This document shows positions 1 to 6,443 of a DNA stretch of 15,371 nt, piece after piece. The position numbers were made by a program, and so were the translations under genes. The notes under the pieces are model-generated. The model was given only the letters and a program-made list of their open reading frames with translations, ran no database searches and was not told where the DNA came from. How positions within the stretch are numbered: position 1 is the stretch's first letter; every line of letters begins with the position of its first letter. Source of the DNA: CAZYVA01 sp964650695 (GTDB lineage Bacteria; Bacillota; Clostridia; Lachnospirales; Lachnospiraceae); the NCBI GenBank assembly GCA_964650695.1, contig CAZYVA010000047.1, forward strand, positions 1-15,371. The letters are read 5' to 3'.

Positions 1-1
1 C

Positions 2-1390
2 TTAAAGATACTGGATTTTATCCGTACAAGAAGAAAACGTCCGGTTGTAGCTGCGTTTACGGCGACAGCGACCAGGGAAGTCCGGGAGGATATCCTTGCC
101 CTTTTGGATCTTCGGGATCCAGTTCGGCTGGTGACAGGCTTTGACCGGAAAAATCTGAAATTCATGGTGCAGAAACCTACGGATAAATGGAAAATGATGC
201 TCTCGGTTGTCCGGGAGCATGCGGGGGAATGCGGGATAATTTATTGTATTACAAGGAGAACGGTGGAAGAGGTTTGTGAGGGCCTGATTAAATGTGGGTT
301 TTCCGCCACCAGGTACCATGCAGGATTAAGTGACGGCGAACGGCGGCAAAACCAGGACGATTTTCTGTATGACCGCAGACAGATTATGGTTGCCACCAAT
401 GCGTTTGGGATGGGGATCGACAAATCTAATGTCCGCTATGTACTTCATTATAATATGCCGAAAAACATAGAAAGCTATTATCAGGAAGCCGGCCGTGCCG
501 GGCGTGACGGGCTTCCTTCGGAATGTATGCTCCTGTATTCCGGGCAGGATGTAGTGACGAACCGTTTCCTTATCGAAAAAATGGAGCCGCCGGAGGGAGC
601 CGGGGAAGGGGTGGCGGACATGATCCGTGAACGTGAGCAGGAGCGGCTGAAAAAGATGACCTTTTACTGCTTTACGAATGAATGCCTGCGAGGGTATATT
701 TTACACTACTTCGGGGAGTACGGTGCTAATTACTGTGGAAATTGTGGGAACTGCCTGACAAAATTCCATGAGGAGGACATCAGTGAAACAGCAAGGAAAG
801 TGATTGGCTTTATTGACCGTTGCGGATGGCCCTACGGGATCGTGACGGTCACGGATGCGTTGCATGGAAGTAAAAGCGCGAAAATCTTGCGCGCCCGCCT
901 GGATGAGAATCCGTTTTATGGGAGTTGCGGGGAGGTCGCTTTGCCGAAGCTGCGCCAGATTGCGAATGAACTGGTGATGCAAGGGTACTTGTGTGTGACG
1001 GAAGAACGCTACCCAGTCGTGCGCCTGACGGATGCTTCACAGGAAATCTTGAGAGGAAAGCCTGTGAAAATGAAAATGGCTGAAGAAAGGCCAGAGCAGG
1101 CGCCCGGGCAGAAGCGCAGAGAGAAAGACAGCAAAGGAATGTCTATGGGCCAATCCTCCAATGAGGATATCGACAGAAGGCTGTTTGAAAGACTGCGGCA
1201 GCTCCGCCTGGAGATTGCCCGGAAAGAAAAAGTGCCGCCGTACATTATTTTTTCAGACAGGACCTTGGTGCAGATGTGTATCCGGATGCCGGAAAGTAAA
1301 GGGGAAATGTTGAAAGTATCTGGTGTTGGGCAGGTGAAGTACGAAAGGTACGGAGAGCAGTTTTTGAAGGTATTAAAGAGTAGAAAATGA
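2..1390 (+). CDS. recQ: ATP-dependent DNA helicase RecQ (5' end outside window)
   Basis: RecQ-family 3'-5' DNA helicase acting in recombination and replication repair. The reading frame is open from base 2, so the start and the Walker A/B half lie upstream of the window. Seen: the FTATAT motif near 50-70; the second RecA-like domain with ATNAFGMGIDKSNVRYV (about 392-439) and the arginine-finger motif QEAGRAGRDG (about 482-511); the zinc subdomain with Cys at 683-685 followed by CxxCxxC (734-754); a winged-helix (RQC) region around 780-1050; and a C-terminal HRDC domain (about 1165-1370). This is the full E. coli-type RecQ layout. A TTG at 104 is in frame, but conserved RecQ sequence lies before it, so it is not the start. 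The stop overlaps an ATG (ATGA at 1387-1390) of the next frame, which suggests one transcript with the alkylation repair gene. Confidence 0.95.
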   Translation, partial: LKILDFIRTRRKRPVVAAFTATATREVREDILALLDLRDPVRLVTGFDRKNLKFMVQKPTDKWKMMLSVVREHAGECGIIYCITRRTVEEVCEGLIKCGFSATRYHAGLSDGERRQNQDDFLYDRRQIMVATNAFGMGIDKSNVRYVLHYNMPKNIESYYQEAGRAGRDGLPSECMLLYSGQDVVTNRFLIEKMEPPEGAGEGVADMIREREQERLKKMTFYCFTNECLRGYILHYFGEYGANYCGNCGNCLTKFHEEDISETARKVIGFIDRCGWPYGIVTVTDALHGSKSAKILRARLDENPFYGSCGEVALPKLRQIANELVMQGYLCVTEERYPVVRLTDASQEILRGKPVKMKMAEERPEQAPGQKRREKDSKGMSMGQSSNEDIDRRLFERLRQLRLEIARKEKVPPYIIFSDRTLVQMCIRMPESKGEMLKVSGVGQVKYERYGEQFLKVLKSRK

Positions 1391-1437
1391 GTGGACAAAT
1401 TCCCCAGGCTACCATTACAATACGAGGAGAAAAAGAG

Positions 1438-2124
1438 ATGCCTATGACGAATATCCAGCAGCAGTTATTTGCCTTACAGGACAGTTCCTATCAGGAATTT
1501 CACAGTAAACTGATGCCGACGGTTTCCCCCGACACGGTGATCGGCGTGCGGATCCCGGCTCTGCGCAAGCTAGCAAGACGGCTTGCAAAGGAGCAGGATA
1601 TCCGTCCGTTTTTAGAGGCTCTGCCGCATACCTATTACGAAGAGAATAACCTTCATGGGTTTTTTATAGAGATGATACAGGATTATGAGGCGTGTATCAG
1701 GGAAGTCGGCCGTTTTCTCCCTTATGTGGATAATTGGGCGACCTGTGACTTGATGGTCCCAAAAGTTTTTAAAACCCATCTTCCGGAGTTGCTGGGGGAA
1801 ATCCAGGGATGGCTTGCTTCCGGCGAAACGTATACGATCCGGTTTGGGATAGGGATGCTGATGCGTTTTTACCTGGATGACGCGTTTGAGGAACAATACC
1901 TGGGTATGGTTGCTTCTGTAAAGTCAAGGGAGTATTATGTAAATATGATGGTGGCCTGGTATTTTGCAACCGCTCTTGCAAAACAGTACGATGCTTCGCT
2001 TCCTTACATCGAAAACCAAAAATTGGAGCGATGGACGCATAATAAGGCCATCCAGAAAGCGATCGAGAGCCGTAGGATCACGGAAGAGCAAAAAGTGTAT
2101 TTAAAGTCTTTGAAGCGGCTGTGA
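1438..2124 (+). CDS. DNA alkylation repair protein, AlkD-like (HEAT-like repeats)
   Basis: A 228-residue all-helical protein of the AlkD DNA glycosylase family, which removes bulky or positively charged alkylated bases. I chose the ATG at 1438 because GAGGAGA (1424-1430) sits 7 nt before it. The frame is open back to an ATG at 1387 that overlaps the recQ stop, but no Shine-Dalgarno site supports that start; an ATG at 1444 is also possible. Visible: the RIPALRKLARRLAK segment, then DNWATCD with Trp100 and Asp104 at the same W-x3-D spacing as Bacillus cereus AlkD W109/D113; Arg135 in YTIRFGIGM; and Trp174 in VAWYFATAL, 39 residues later, as for R148 and W187 of AlkD. These matches are from memory, but the set suggests an active enzyme. 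Pairing with recQ makes a small DNA repair operon. The length is normal for the family. Confidence 0.88.
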   Translation: MPMTNIQQQLFALQDSSYQEFHSKLMPTVSPDTVIGVRIPALRKLARRLAKEQDIRPFLEALPHTYYEENNLHGFFIEMIQDYEACIREVGRFLPYVDNWATCDLMVPKVFKTHLPELLGEIQGWLASGETYTIRFGIGMLMRFYLDDAFEEQYLGMVASVKSREYYVNMMVAWYFATALAKQYDASLPYIENQKLERWTHNKAIQKAIESRRITEEQKVYLKSLKRL

Positions 2125-2136
2125 ATGGCAACAGCC

Positions 2137-2168
2137 CCCTGCCGCGCTGTGGCAGCGCCACGGCAGGG
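2137..2168. repeat. GC-rich inverted repeat between alkD-like gene and response regulator
   Basis: Perfect 8-bp arms CCCTGCCG (2137-2144) and CGGCAGGG (2161-2168) enclose a GC-rich 16-nt centre that can itself form CGCTG/CAGCG. It begins 13 nt after the alkylation-repair stop. No U-tract follows, so it is not a standard intrinsic terminator. It could be a weak terminator, an mRNA 3'-end stabiliser or a processing site. Confidence 0.5.
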
Positions 2169-2216
2169 AATTTGGGGTTTCCTGAAAGTTTTATTGTAAG
2201 GAAAGGGGTGTTTCGT

Positions 2217-2891
2217 GTGCATCTGTTGGTTGTGGAAGATGAAAAAGATTTAAACAAAATACTTGTGAAAGCGTTGGAAAAAGAAGGATATAATGTGGAA
2301 TCCTGTTATGATGGGATGACCGCGTTGGATTATCTGCTGCTGGCAGATTACGATGGTGTCATCCTGGATGTCATGCTCCCGAAGATGAATGGGTTTGAAG
2401 TGTTAAAGAGTGCCCGTCAGAAAGGAGCGGACACGCCGGTATTGTTTTTAAGCGCCAGGGATGGCACGGAGGAGATCGTACAGGGGCTGAATTTAGGGGC
2501 GGATGATTACATGGTGAAGCCCTTTGAGATGAAAGAGCTGTTGGCGAGGATCCGGGTCATGACCAGGAGAAAGCCGGAGATACAGGAGAATATTTACCGA
2601 TGCGGTGACTTGACTGTGAATTATAATACCCATGAGGTGACAAGGTCTGGGCTACCCATTTCTCTTTCGCCGAAAGAATTTTCAGTGCTTTTATATCTGG
2701 TGAGAAATAAAAACATTATTGTGACGCGGGAGCAGATCGAGTCCAATATCTGGAGTATCCAGAAGACAGGAAATTCAAATCTCGTGGATGTCTATATCCG
2801 GTATCTCCGCCGAAAGATTGACGATGATTTTGAAAAGAAAATGATCTATACGATACGTGGGACGGGATATATGCTGAAATGCGATGAGTGA
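2217..2891 (+). CDS. OmpR/PhoB-family response regulator (orphan)
   Basis: A 224-residue two-component response regulator: receiver domain (about 1-115) and C-terminal winged-helix DNA-binding domain (about 127-222). Receiver residues are intact: acidic pocket Glu7/Asp8, phospho-acceptor Asp51 in ILDVMLP, Ser79 in FLSARD and Lys101 in MVKPFE. The C-terminus has the family signature LSPKEFSVLLYL and ends with TIRGTGYML. I chose the GTG at 2217 because AAGGAAAGGGG (2198-2208) precedes it and VHLLVVEDE is the normal N-terminus. The frame is open back to a GTG at 2121, but that would add 32 residues unlike the family. No histidine kinase follows, although such genes usually come in pairs. The target genes cannot be read from the window. 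Confidence 0.93.
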   Translation: MHLLVVEDEKDLNKILVKALEKEGYNVESCYDGMTALDYLLLADYDGVILDVMLPKMNGFEVLKSARQKGADTPVLFLSARDGTEEIVQGLNLGADDYMVKPFEMKELLARIRVMTRRKPEIQENIYRCGDLTVNYNTHEVTRSGLPISLSPKEFSVLLYLVRNKNIIVTREQIESNIWSIQKTGNSNLVDVYIRYLRRKIDDDFEKKMIYTIRGTGYMLKCDE

Positions 2892-2893
2892 AG

Positions 2894-2910
2894 TGACTGT
2901 GGATCGTAAC
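2894..2910 (+). repeat. Short motif, copy 1 (TGACYGTGRATCGTAAC)
   Basis: Seventeen bases just after the response-regulator stop match 9639-9655 at 15 of 17 positions; the two differences are transitions. Both copies are intergenic and on the same strand. This may be a fragment of a dispersed intergenic repeat. Two copies are too few to prove it. Confidence 0.35.
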
Positions 2911-2959
2911 AGCTTTTTTGGATTTTGAAAATTTCGTTGCCATCTGATAACGGAGGTGT

Positions 2960-3185
2960 ATGCAGATAGCGGTTTCTGCCCTGTTTTTGGGAATGACGGG
3001 ATCCTGTGGCGGCTTTTGAGGCAAAAAGATAAAGACTTTGTTTGATAGAACAAACGGAGATTATGAAGAGTTGACAAGCTTAAATGGAGAGGATATAATT
3101 CCTAAAGAAGAAGCAAAGAAAAGATTCGAGGAAATAAACAATAAAAGCCAAACTTGAAGCGCTGGGGATCGCGATAAAAGAATGA
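2960..3185 (+). pseudogene. Decayed small lipoprotein-like gene (in-frame TGA plus frameshift)
   Basis: An ATG at 2960 follows GGAGG by only 3 nt and opens a 19-residue peptide with a hydrophobic stretch ending in a lipobox-like MTGSC, then TGA (3017-3019). The same frame continues for 45 codons with plausible, charged coding sequence (LFDRTNGDYEELT ... EEAKKRFEEINNK) to TGA at 3155-3157. Dropping one A from the run at 3143-3146 restores a natural-looking C-terminus, AKLEALGIAIKE, ending at 3185. One stop and one frameshift would therefore turn a secreted lipoprotein of about 74 residues into the present remnant. I do not recognise the family. A sequencing error in a draft genome, or chance, are alternatives. 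The reading overlaps a perfect promoter (3071-3099), which counts against coding being the only constraint here. Confidence 0.35.
3071..3099 (+). promoter_or_regulatory. Perfect consensus sigma-A promoter for ilvN (-ilvC)
   Basis: -35 TTGACA (3071-3076), a 17-nt spacer, and -10 TATAAT (3094-3099). All twelve consensus bases match with optimal spacing. Transcription would start near 3106, giving an ilvN leader of about 116 nt. I see no T-box signature and no branched-chain-codon leader peptide in that leader. Confidence 0.75.
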
Positions 3186-3221
3186 AAGATTGATTCAAGC
3201 ACAACGGAAAGGATATGTGTT

Positions 3222-3719
3222 ATGCAGAGGGTTTTTTCATTATTGGTAGACAACAATCCGGGTGTGCTCAGCCGGATTTCAGGGCTGTTTAGCAGACGCG
3301 GCTACAATGTGGACAGCATTACGGCGGGAGTGACGGCCGATCCGCGGTTCACGAGGATTACGATTGTCGCGAGCGGGGATGAGTTGATTCTGTCCCAGAT
3401 AGAAAAGCAGGTCCGCAAGCTGGAGGATGTTATTGAGATCAAGGTTTTAAAAGAAAAGGAGTCGGTTTACCGTGAATTGATCATGGTGAAGATCCGGGCG
3501 GACGCAAGCCGGAGGGCGGAAGCGGTTTCGCTGGCGGATATTTTCCGCGCGAAAGTCATAGATGTAGAGGCGGACTCGCTGATTATCGAGCTTACCGGGG
3601 CGCAGGCGAAGTTGGACGCTTTTTTACATCTTCTGGACGGATATGAGATCCTGGAGCTTGCAAGAACCGGCATCACCGGGCTTTCCCGCGGGAGCCGGGA
3701 CGTTACATACCTGGATTGA
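3222..3719 (+). CDS. ilvN: Acetolactate synthase small (regulatory) subunit
   Basis: A 165-residue regulatory subunit of acetohydroxyacid synthase, the first shared step of valine, leucine and isoleucine synthesis. An N-terminal ACT domain (about 3-75) carries VDNNPGVLSRISGLFSRRGYN, where valine feedback is sensed; the C-terminal half (about 80-160) ends in the typical GITGLSRGSR. The ATG at 3222 follows AAAGGA (3208-3213) by 8 nt. The length is normal. The catalytic subunit gene ilvB, often next door, is absent here, so it must lie elsewhere. ilvC follows after 170 nt. Confidence 0.95.
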   Translation: MQRVFSLLVDNNPGVLSRISGLFSRRGYNVDSITAGVTADPRFTRITIVASGDELILSQIEKQVRKLEDVIEIKVLKEKESVYRELIMVKIRADASRRAEAVSLADIFRAKVIDVEADSLIIELTGAQAKLDAFLHLLDGYEILELARTGITGLSRGSRDVTYLD

Positions 3720-3811
3720 CCGGGCGTATGGCAGGTGTGCAGGAGGGGCGTCCGGGAGATGAAGCTGGCGCAATGGTATGCGCGCTGGATGGAATGTCCG
3801 GAGGCAGGGAA

Positions 3812-3843
3812 TTAAACCGGCGCTTTTCGTGGAGTTGGTTTAA
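3812..3843. repeat. Inverted repeat in the ilvN-ilvC spacer
   Basis: Perfect 7-bp arms TTAAACC (3812-3818) and GGTTTAA (3837-3843) lie 18 nt apart, 47 nt before ilvC. The left arm overlaps the stop of a possible 18-codon frame (ATG 3759, stop 3813-3815). No U-tract follows. It may be a weak operator or RNA hairpin. The rest of the 170-nt spacer shows only the ilvC ribosome-binding site. Confidence 0.35.
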
Positions 3844-3889
3844 CTCATAAAAATCAAATTACAAATTATGTTTTAGGAGGGATGGTAAA

Positions 3890-4909
3890 ATGGCAGCAAG
3901 AATTTATTATCAGGAGGACTGCAGCCTTGCAGAGCTGGAAGGGAAGAAGATTGCGATCATCGGCTACGGCAGCCAGGGGCATGCGCATGCATTGAACTTA
4001 AAGGAGTCTGGCTGTGACGTGATCGTCGGGCTTTATGAGGGGAGCAAGTCATGGAAAAAGGCTGAGGAGCAGGGGCTTTCCGTCTATACAGCGGCTGAGG
4101 CGGCAAAACAGGCGGACATTGTCATGATCTTGATCAACGATGAGAAACAGGCAAAGCTTTACAAGGACGACATTGAGCCGAACCTGGAAGCTGGGAATAT
4201 GCTGATGTTTGCACACGGCTTCAATATCCATTTCGGTCAGATTGTGCCTCCGGCGGATGTAGATGTGACTATGATTGCCCCAAAAGGGCCGGGGCATACC
4301 GTGAGAAGCGAATACCTGGCAGGGAAGGGCGTCCCTTGCCTGGTGGCGGTCGAGCAGGATGCGACAGGGAAAGCCTTGGATAAGGCGCTTGCATACGCGG
4401 CAGGCATTGGCGGGGCAAGGGCAGGCGTTCTGGAGACGACTTTCCGCACAGAGACAGAGACAGACCTTTTTGGTGAGCAGGCAGTGCTTTGCGGCGGTAT
4501 CTGTGCATTGATGCAGGCGGGCTATGAAACCCTGACTGAAGCGGGTTATGATCCGAGGAATGCTTATTTTGAGTGTATCCATGAGATGAAGCTGATTGTG
4601 GATTTGATTTATGAATCCGGTTTTGCAGGGATGCGGTATTCGGTTTCCAATACGGCTGAGTATGGCGACTATGTGTCAGGGCCGAAGATCATTACGGAGG
4701 ATACCAAAAAAGCGATGAAGAAAATCCTCGCGGATATCCAATCTGGCGCATTTGCGAGCGAATTTTTGCAGGATATGTCCAGCGCGGGCGGGCAGGCCCA
4801 CTTCAAGGCAATGCGTAAGCTGGCGGCGGAGCATCCGTCCGAGAAGGTCGGGGAGGAAGTGCGCAAGCTCTATAGCTGGAGCGATTCTGATAAGCTGATC
4901 AACAATTAA
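3890..4909 (+). CDS. ilvC: Ketol-acid reductoisomerase, class I
   Basis: A 339-residue Mg2+-dependent enzyme that isomerises and reduces acetolactate or acetohydroxybutyrate, the step after IlvBN. The N-terminal Rossmann domain has GYGSQG at residues 25-30; the cofactor loop reads GLYEGSKSW with Tyr49, where many class I enzymes have Arg, and keeps Ser52 and Ser54. The C-terminal all-helical knotted domain has the metal ligands DLFGE (Asp192, Glu196) and the HEMKLIVDLIYE segment. The length is the usual short (class I) form. The start is supported by AGGAGGG upstream. It is probably cotranscribed with ilvN; no U-tract terminator separates it from the next gene. Confidence 0.97.
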   Translation: MAARIYYQEDCSLAELEGKKIAIIGYGSQGHAHALNLKESGCDVIVGLYEGSKSWKKAEEQGLSVYTAAEAAKQADIVMILINDEKQAKLYKDDIEPNLEAGNMLMFAHGFNIHFGQIVPPADVDVTMIAPKGPGHTVRSEYLAGKGVPCLVAVEQDATGKALDKALAYAAGIGGARAGVLETTFRTETETDLFGEQAVLCGGICALMQAGYETLTEAGYDPRNAYFECIHEMKLIVDLIYESGFAGMRYSVSNTAEYGDYVSGPKIITEDTKKAMKKILADIQSGAFASEFLQDMSSAGGQAHFKAMRKLAAEHPSEKVGEEVRKLYSWSDSDKLINN

Positions 4910-4922
4910 ACCCCATGTCTCC

Positions 4923-4937
4923 ACGTTGCGGCAACGT
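4923..4937. repeat. Small perfect hairpin after ilvC
   Basis: ACGTTG (4923-4928) and CAACGT (4932-4937) flank a CGG loop, 14 nt after the ilvC stop. There is no U-tract, so it is more likely a 3'-end stabiliser or processing site than a terminator. Confidence 0.4.
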
Positions 4938-4983
4938 CATGGCATGAAACCTGGGTTTACGATGAGGTAAGGAGAGGACAAAG

Positions 4984-5619
4984 ATGGAAGGTTTCGAAGA
5001 TCTGAGGTCAACAAAAAACCCGAAGGCCCGCATCAAGATTAAGAAAGGACATTTTGCGACCAGTAACTCACATCTGAATACTTACATTGATATGTCTACT
5101 GTCAAGACGCGGCACAATAATGCAAGGGAAACAGCGAAAGAACTTGCCGATGAGTATATCAACACGTATATTGACACCATTGTCTGCCTGGATGAAACGG
5201 AAGTGATTGGAGCCTTTATGGCAGAGCGGCTTTCGGATTTCAACCAGATGTCATTGAGCAGGGGGAATAATATTTCTGTCATTACCCCTGAGTTCAATGG
5301 AATCGGCCAGGTTGTTTTCCGGGATAATAAGCAGAGGATGATCCGGGATCAGAGAGTTCTGATCCTTGCAGCTTCGATCACAACAGGAAAAACGCTGCAC
5401 CATGCGATTAATTCGGTATTGTACTATGGGGGAAGCGTGTGCGGCATGTGTTCGATCTTCAGCGCGGTCACTAAGGTGGCGGGCATAGCGGTGAACTATA
5501 TTTTTGCCAGCAAGGATCTTCCGGATTACCGGGCGTATCCTCCGCAAGAGTGTCCGATGTGCAAAGAAGGGAAACGAGTGGAGGCGATTGTGAATAGTTT
5601 TGGGTATTCAAAATTATAG
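4984..5619 (+). CDS. Phosphoribosyltransferase-fold protein with atypical PRPP loop
   Basis: A 211-residue protein resembling the orotate/purine-type phosphoribosyltransferases. The sequence around residues 60-85 (YIDTIVCLDETEVIGAFMAERL) fits the pyrophosphate-loop region. VLILAASITTGKT at about 125-137 aligns with the PRPP-binding signature (four hydrophobics, two acids, then x-x-T-T-G), but the acidic pair is replaced by Ala130-Ser131 (Ala129 precedes them). The C-terminus has a CPMC pair (Cys190, Cys193), a possible half zinc site. The start follows AAGGAG by 9 nt. It lies 74 nt after ilvC, probably on the same transcript, and ends before a strong terminator. An automatic label might be orotate phosphoribosyltransferase; given the missing acids I would not assign a substrate. 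It could be a binding or regulatory protein. Confidence 0.7.
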   Translation: MEGFEDLRSTKNPKARIKIKKGHFATSNSHLNTYIDMSTVKTRHNNARETAKELADEYINTYIDTIVCLDETEVIGAFMAERLSDFNQMSLSRGNNISVITPEFNGIGQVVFRDNKQRMIRDQRVLILAASITTGKTLHHAINSVLYYGGSVCGMCSIFSAVTKVAGIAVNYIFASKDLPDYRAYPPQECPMCKEGKRVEAIVNSFGYSKL

Positions 5620-5695
5620 CGTTTGCCGAGGAAATGTAAAGAACAAAACATAGGAGGCAGGCCGGCAGATTTGGGGGGCGGCTTCCGAAGAAATC

Positions 5696-5731
5696 AAAGG
5701 ACAGCCATATGACGGGATGGCTGTCCTTTTT
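5696..5731 (+). terminator. Strong intrinsic terminator
   Basis: A perfect 13-bp stem (AAAGGACAGCCAT at 5696-5708, ATGGCTGTCCTTT at 5717-5729) with an 8-nt loop runs into a T-tract through 5731. It ends the ilvN-ilvC-phosphoribosyltransferase unit. On the other strand the stem is followed by TTTGATTT, so it may also help end rpsT transcripts arriving from the right. Confidence 0.92.
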
Positions 5732-5810
5732 AAACAACTGCAAAGAGATCGCTTCTGCAATGCCATTCCCTTACAGTTTCTAACGTAGATAGATCCATAT
5801 ATGTGATAAA

Positions 5811-6074
5811 TCAAGCAATCTCGTTTACAGCTTTAGCTAAGCGGGAAACTTTTCTGGCGCATGTGTTTTTATGGTAAACACCCTTGCTCTTTGCCTTGCC
5901 GATTACAGAAACCGCTTCCCTTAAAGCGGCCTTCGCAGCTTCTGCGTCTTTATTTGCAACCGCGGCCTCCACTTTTTTCGTGTAAGTTTTTACCCTGGAT
6001 TTGACTGCTTTATTTCTTGCTGCTCTTTTTCTGTTTACTAAGATCCGCTTTTTCGCAGATTTAATATTAGCCAA
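5811..6074 (-). CDS. rpsT: 30S ribosomal protein S20 (TTG start)
   Basis: An 87-residue S20, a primary 16S rRNA-binding protein of the small subunit. It starts with the family's ANIKSAKKR and is rich in Lys, Arg and Ala throughout. The start is TTG (6072-6074), since GGAGG lies 8 nt upstream and no ATG or GTG sits at the conserved N-terminus; a longer reading to 6113 adds residues unlike S20. E. coli rpsT also uses UUG and is translationally autoregulated, so the weak start may matter for control. It is monocistronic, convergent with the operon ending at 5731 and divergent from gpr. Confidence 0.96.
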   Translation of the reverse strand: MANIKSAKKRILVNRKRAARNKAVKSRVKTYTKKVEAAVANKDAEAAKAALREAVSVIGKAKSKGVYHKNTCARKVSRLAKAVNEIA

Positions 6075-6138
6075 TATGAACACCTCCGTTTCTTCCTTTA
6101 TGATCAGACCCAAACCTGTCGGGCGGCTGTACGCCAGG

Positions 6139-6159
6139 GCCAGACACGGATGCTCTGGC
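6139..6159 (-). promoter_or_regulatory. Hairpin in the rpsT 5' leader
   Basis: Arms GCCAGA (6139-6144) and TCTGGC (6154-6159) with a 9-nt loop lie in the roughly 95-nt untranslated leader of rpsT, just after the predicted transcription start. A nearby CCAGG/CCTGG stretch could extend or compete with it. It could serve S20 autoregulation; that is inference. Confidence 0.4.
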
Positions 6160-6174
6160 GAAACATGCTAATTC

Positions 6175-6203
6175 ATTTTATTCCAAGACATTCTTTCTGT
6201 CAA
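6175..6203 (-). promoter_or_regulatory. sigma-A promoter for rpsT
   Basis: Read on the minus strand: -35 TTGACA (6198-6203), a 17-nt spacer, -10 TAAAAT (6175-6180), a near-consensus promoter as expected for a ribosomal protein gene. Transcription would start near 6168. The assembly gap begins 31 nt upstream. Confidence 0.8.
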
Positions 6204-6233
6204 TACATATTTTTTGAGATATCGACTATTCAC

Positions 6234-6333
6234 NNNNNNNNNNNNNNNNNNNNNNNNNNNNNNNNNNNNNNNNNNNNNNNNNNNNNNNNNNNNNNNNNNN
6301 NNNNNNNNNNNNNNNNNNNNNNNNNNNNNNNNN
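6234..6333. other. Assembly gap (100 N)
   Basis: Exactly 100 unknown bases, the conventional filler for a scaffold gap of unknown size. Reading frames that run through it are not real evidence of genes. The true distance between rpsT and the small membrane gene, and anything between them, is unknown. The 110 bases right of the gap (6334-6443) hold no gene I can support; a small CTGC-GAA-GCAG hairpin sits at 6384-6394. Confidence 0.98.
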
Positions 6334-6443
6334 AGACCCATCGTGTTTGCACGTACGAGGCTGTGTATCTATTTCAAATCGGACTGCGAAGCAGGGACCT
6401 TCCTTTATATGTACGAGTAGCAGTTTTGCCATCCGGCTATTTT

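Noticed and set aside
3017..3019. TGA in the lipoprotein-like remnant as a selenocysteine codon
   Set aside because: There is also a frameshift downstream and no evident SECIS-like stem just after the codon; decay or error is simpler.
4049..4582. 177-codon frame on the minus strand
   Set aside because: A shadow of ilvC; Cys/His/Arg-rich composition typical of antisense reading.
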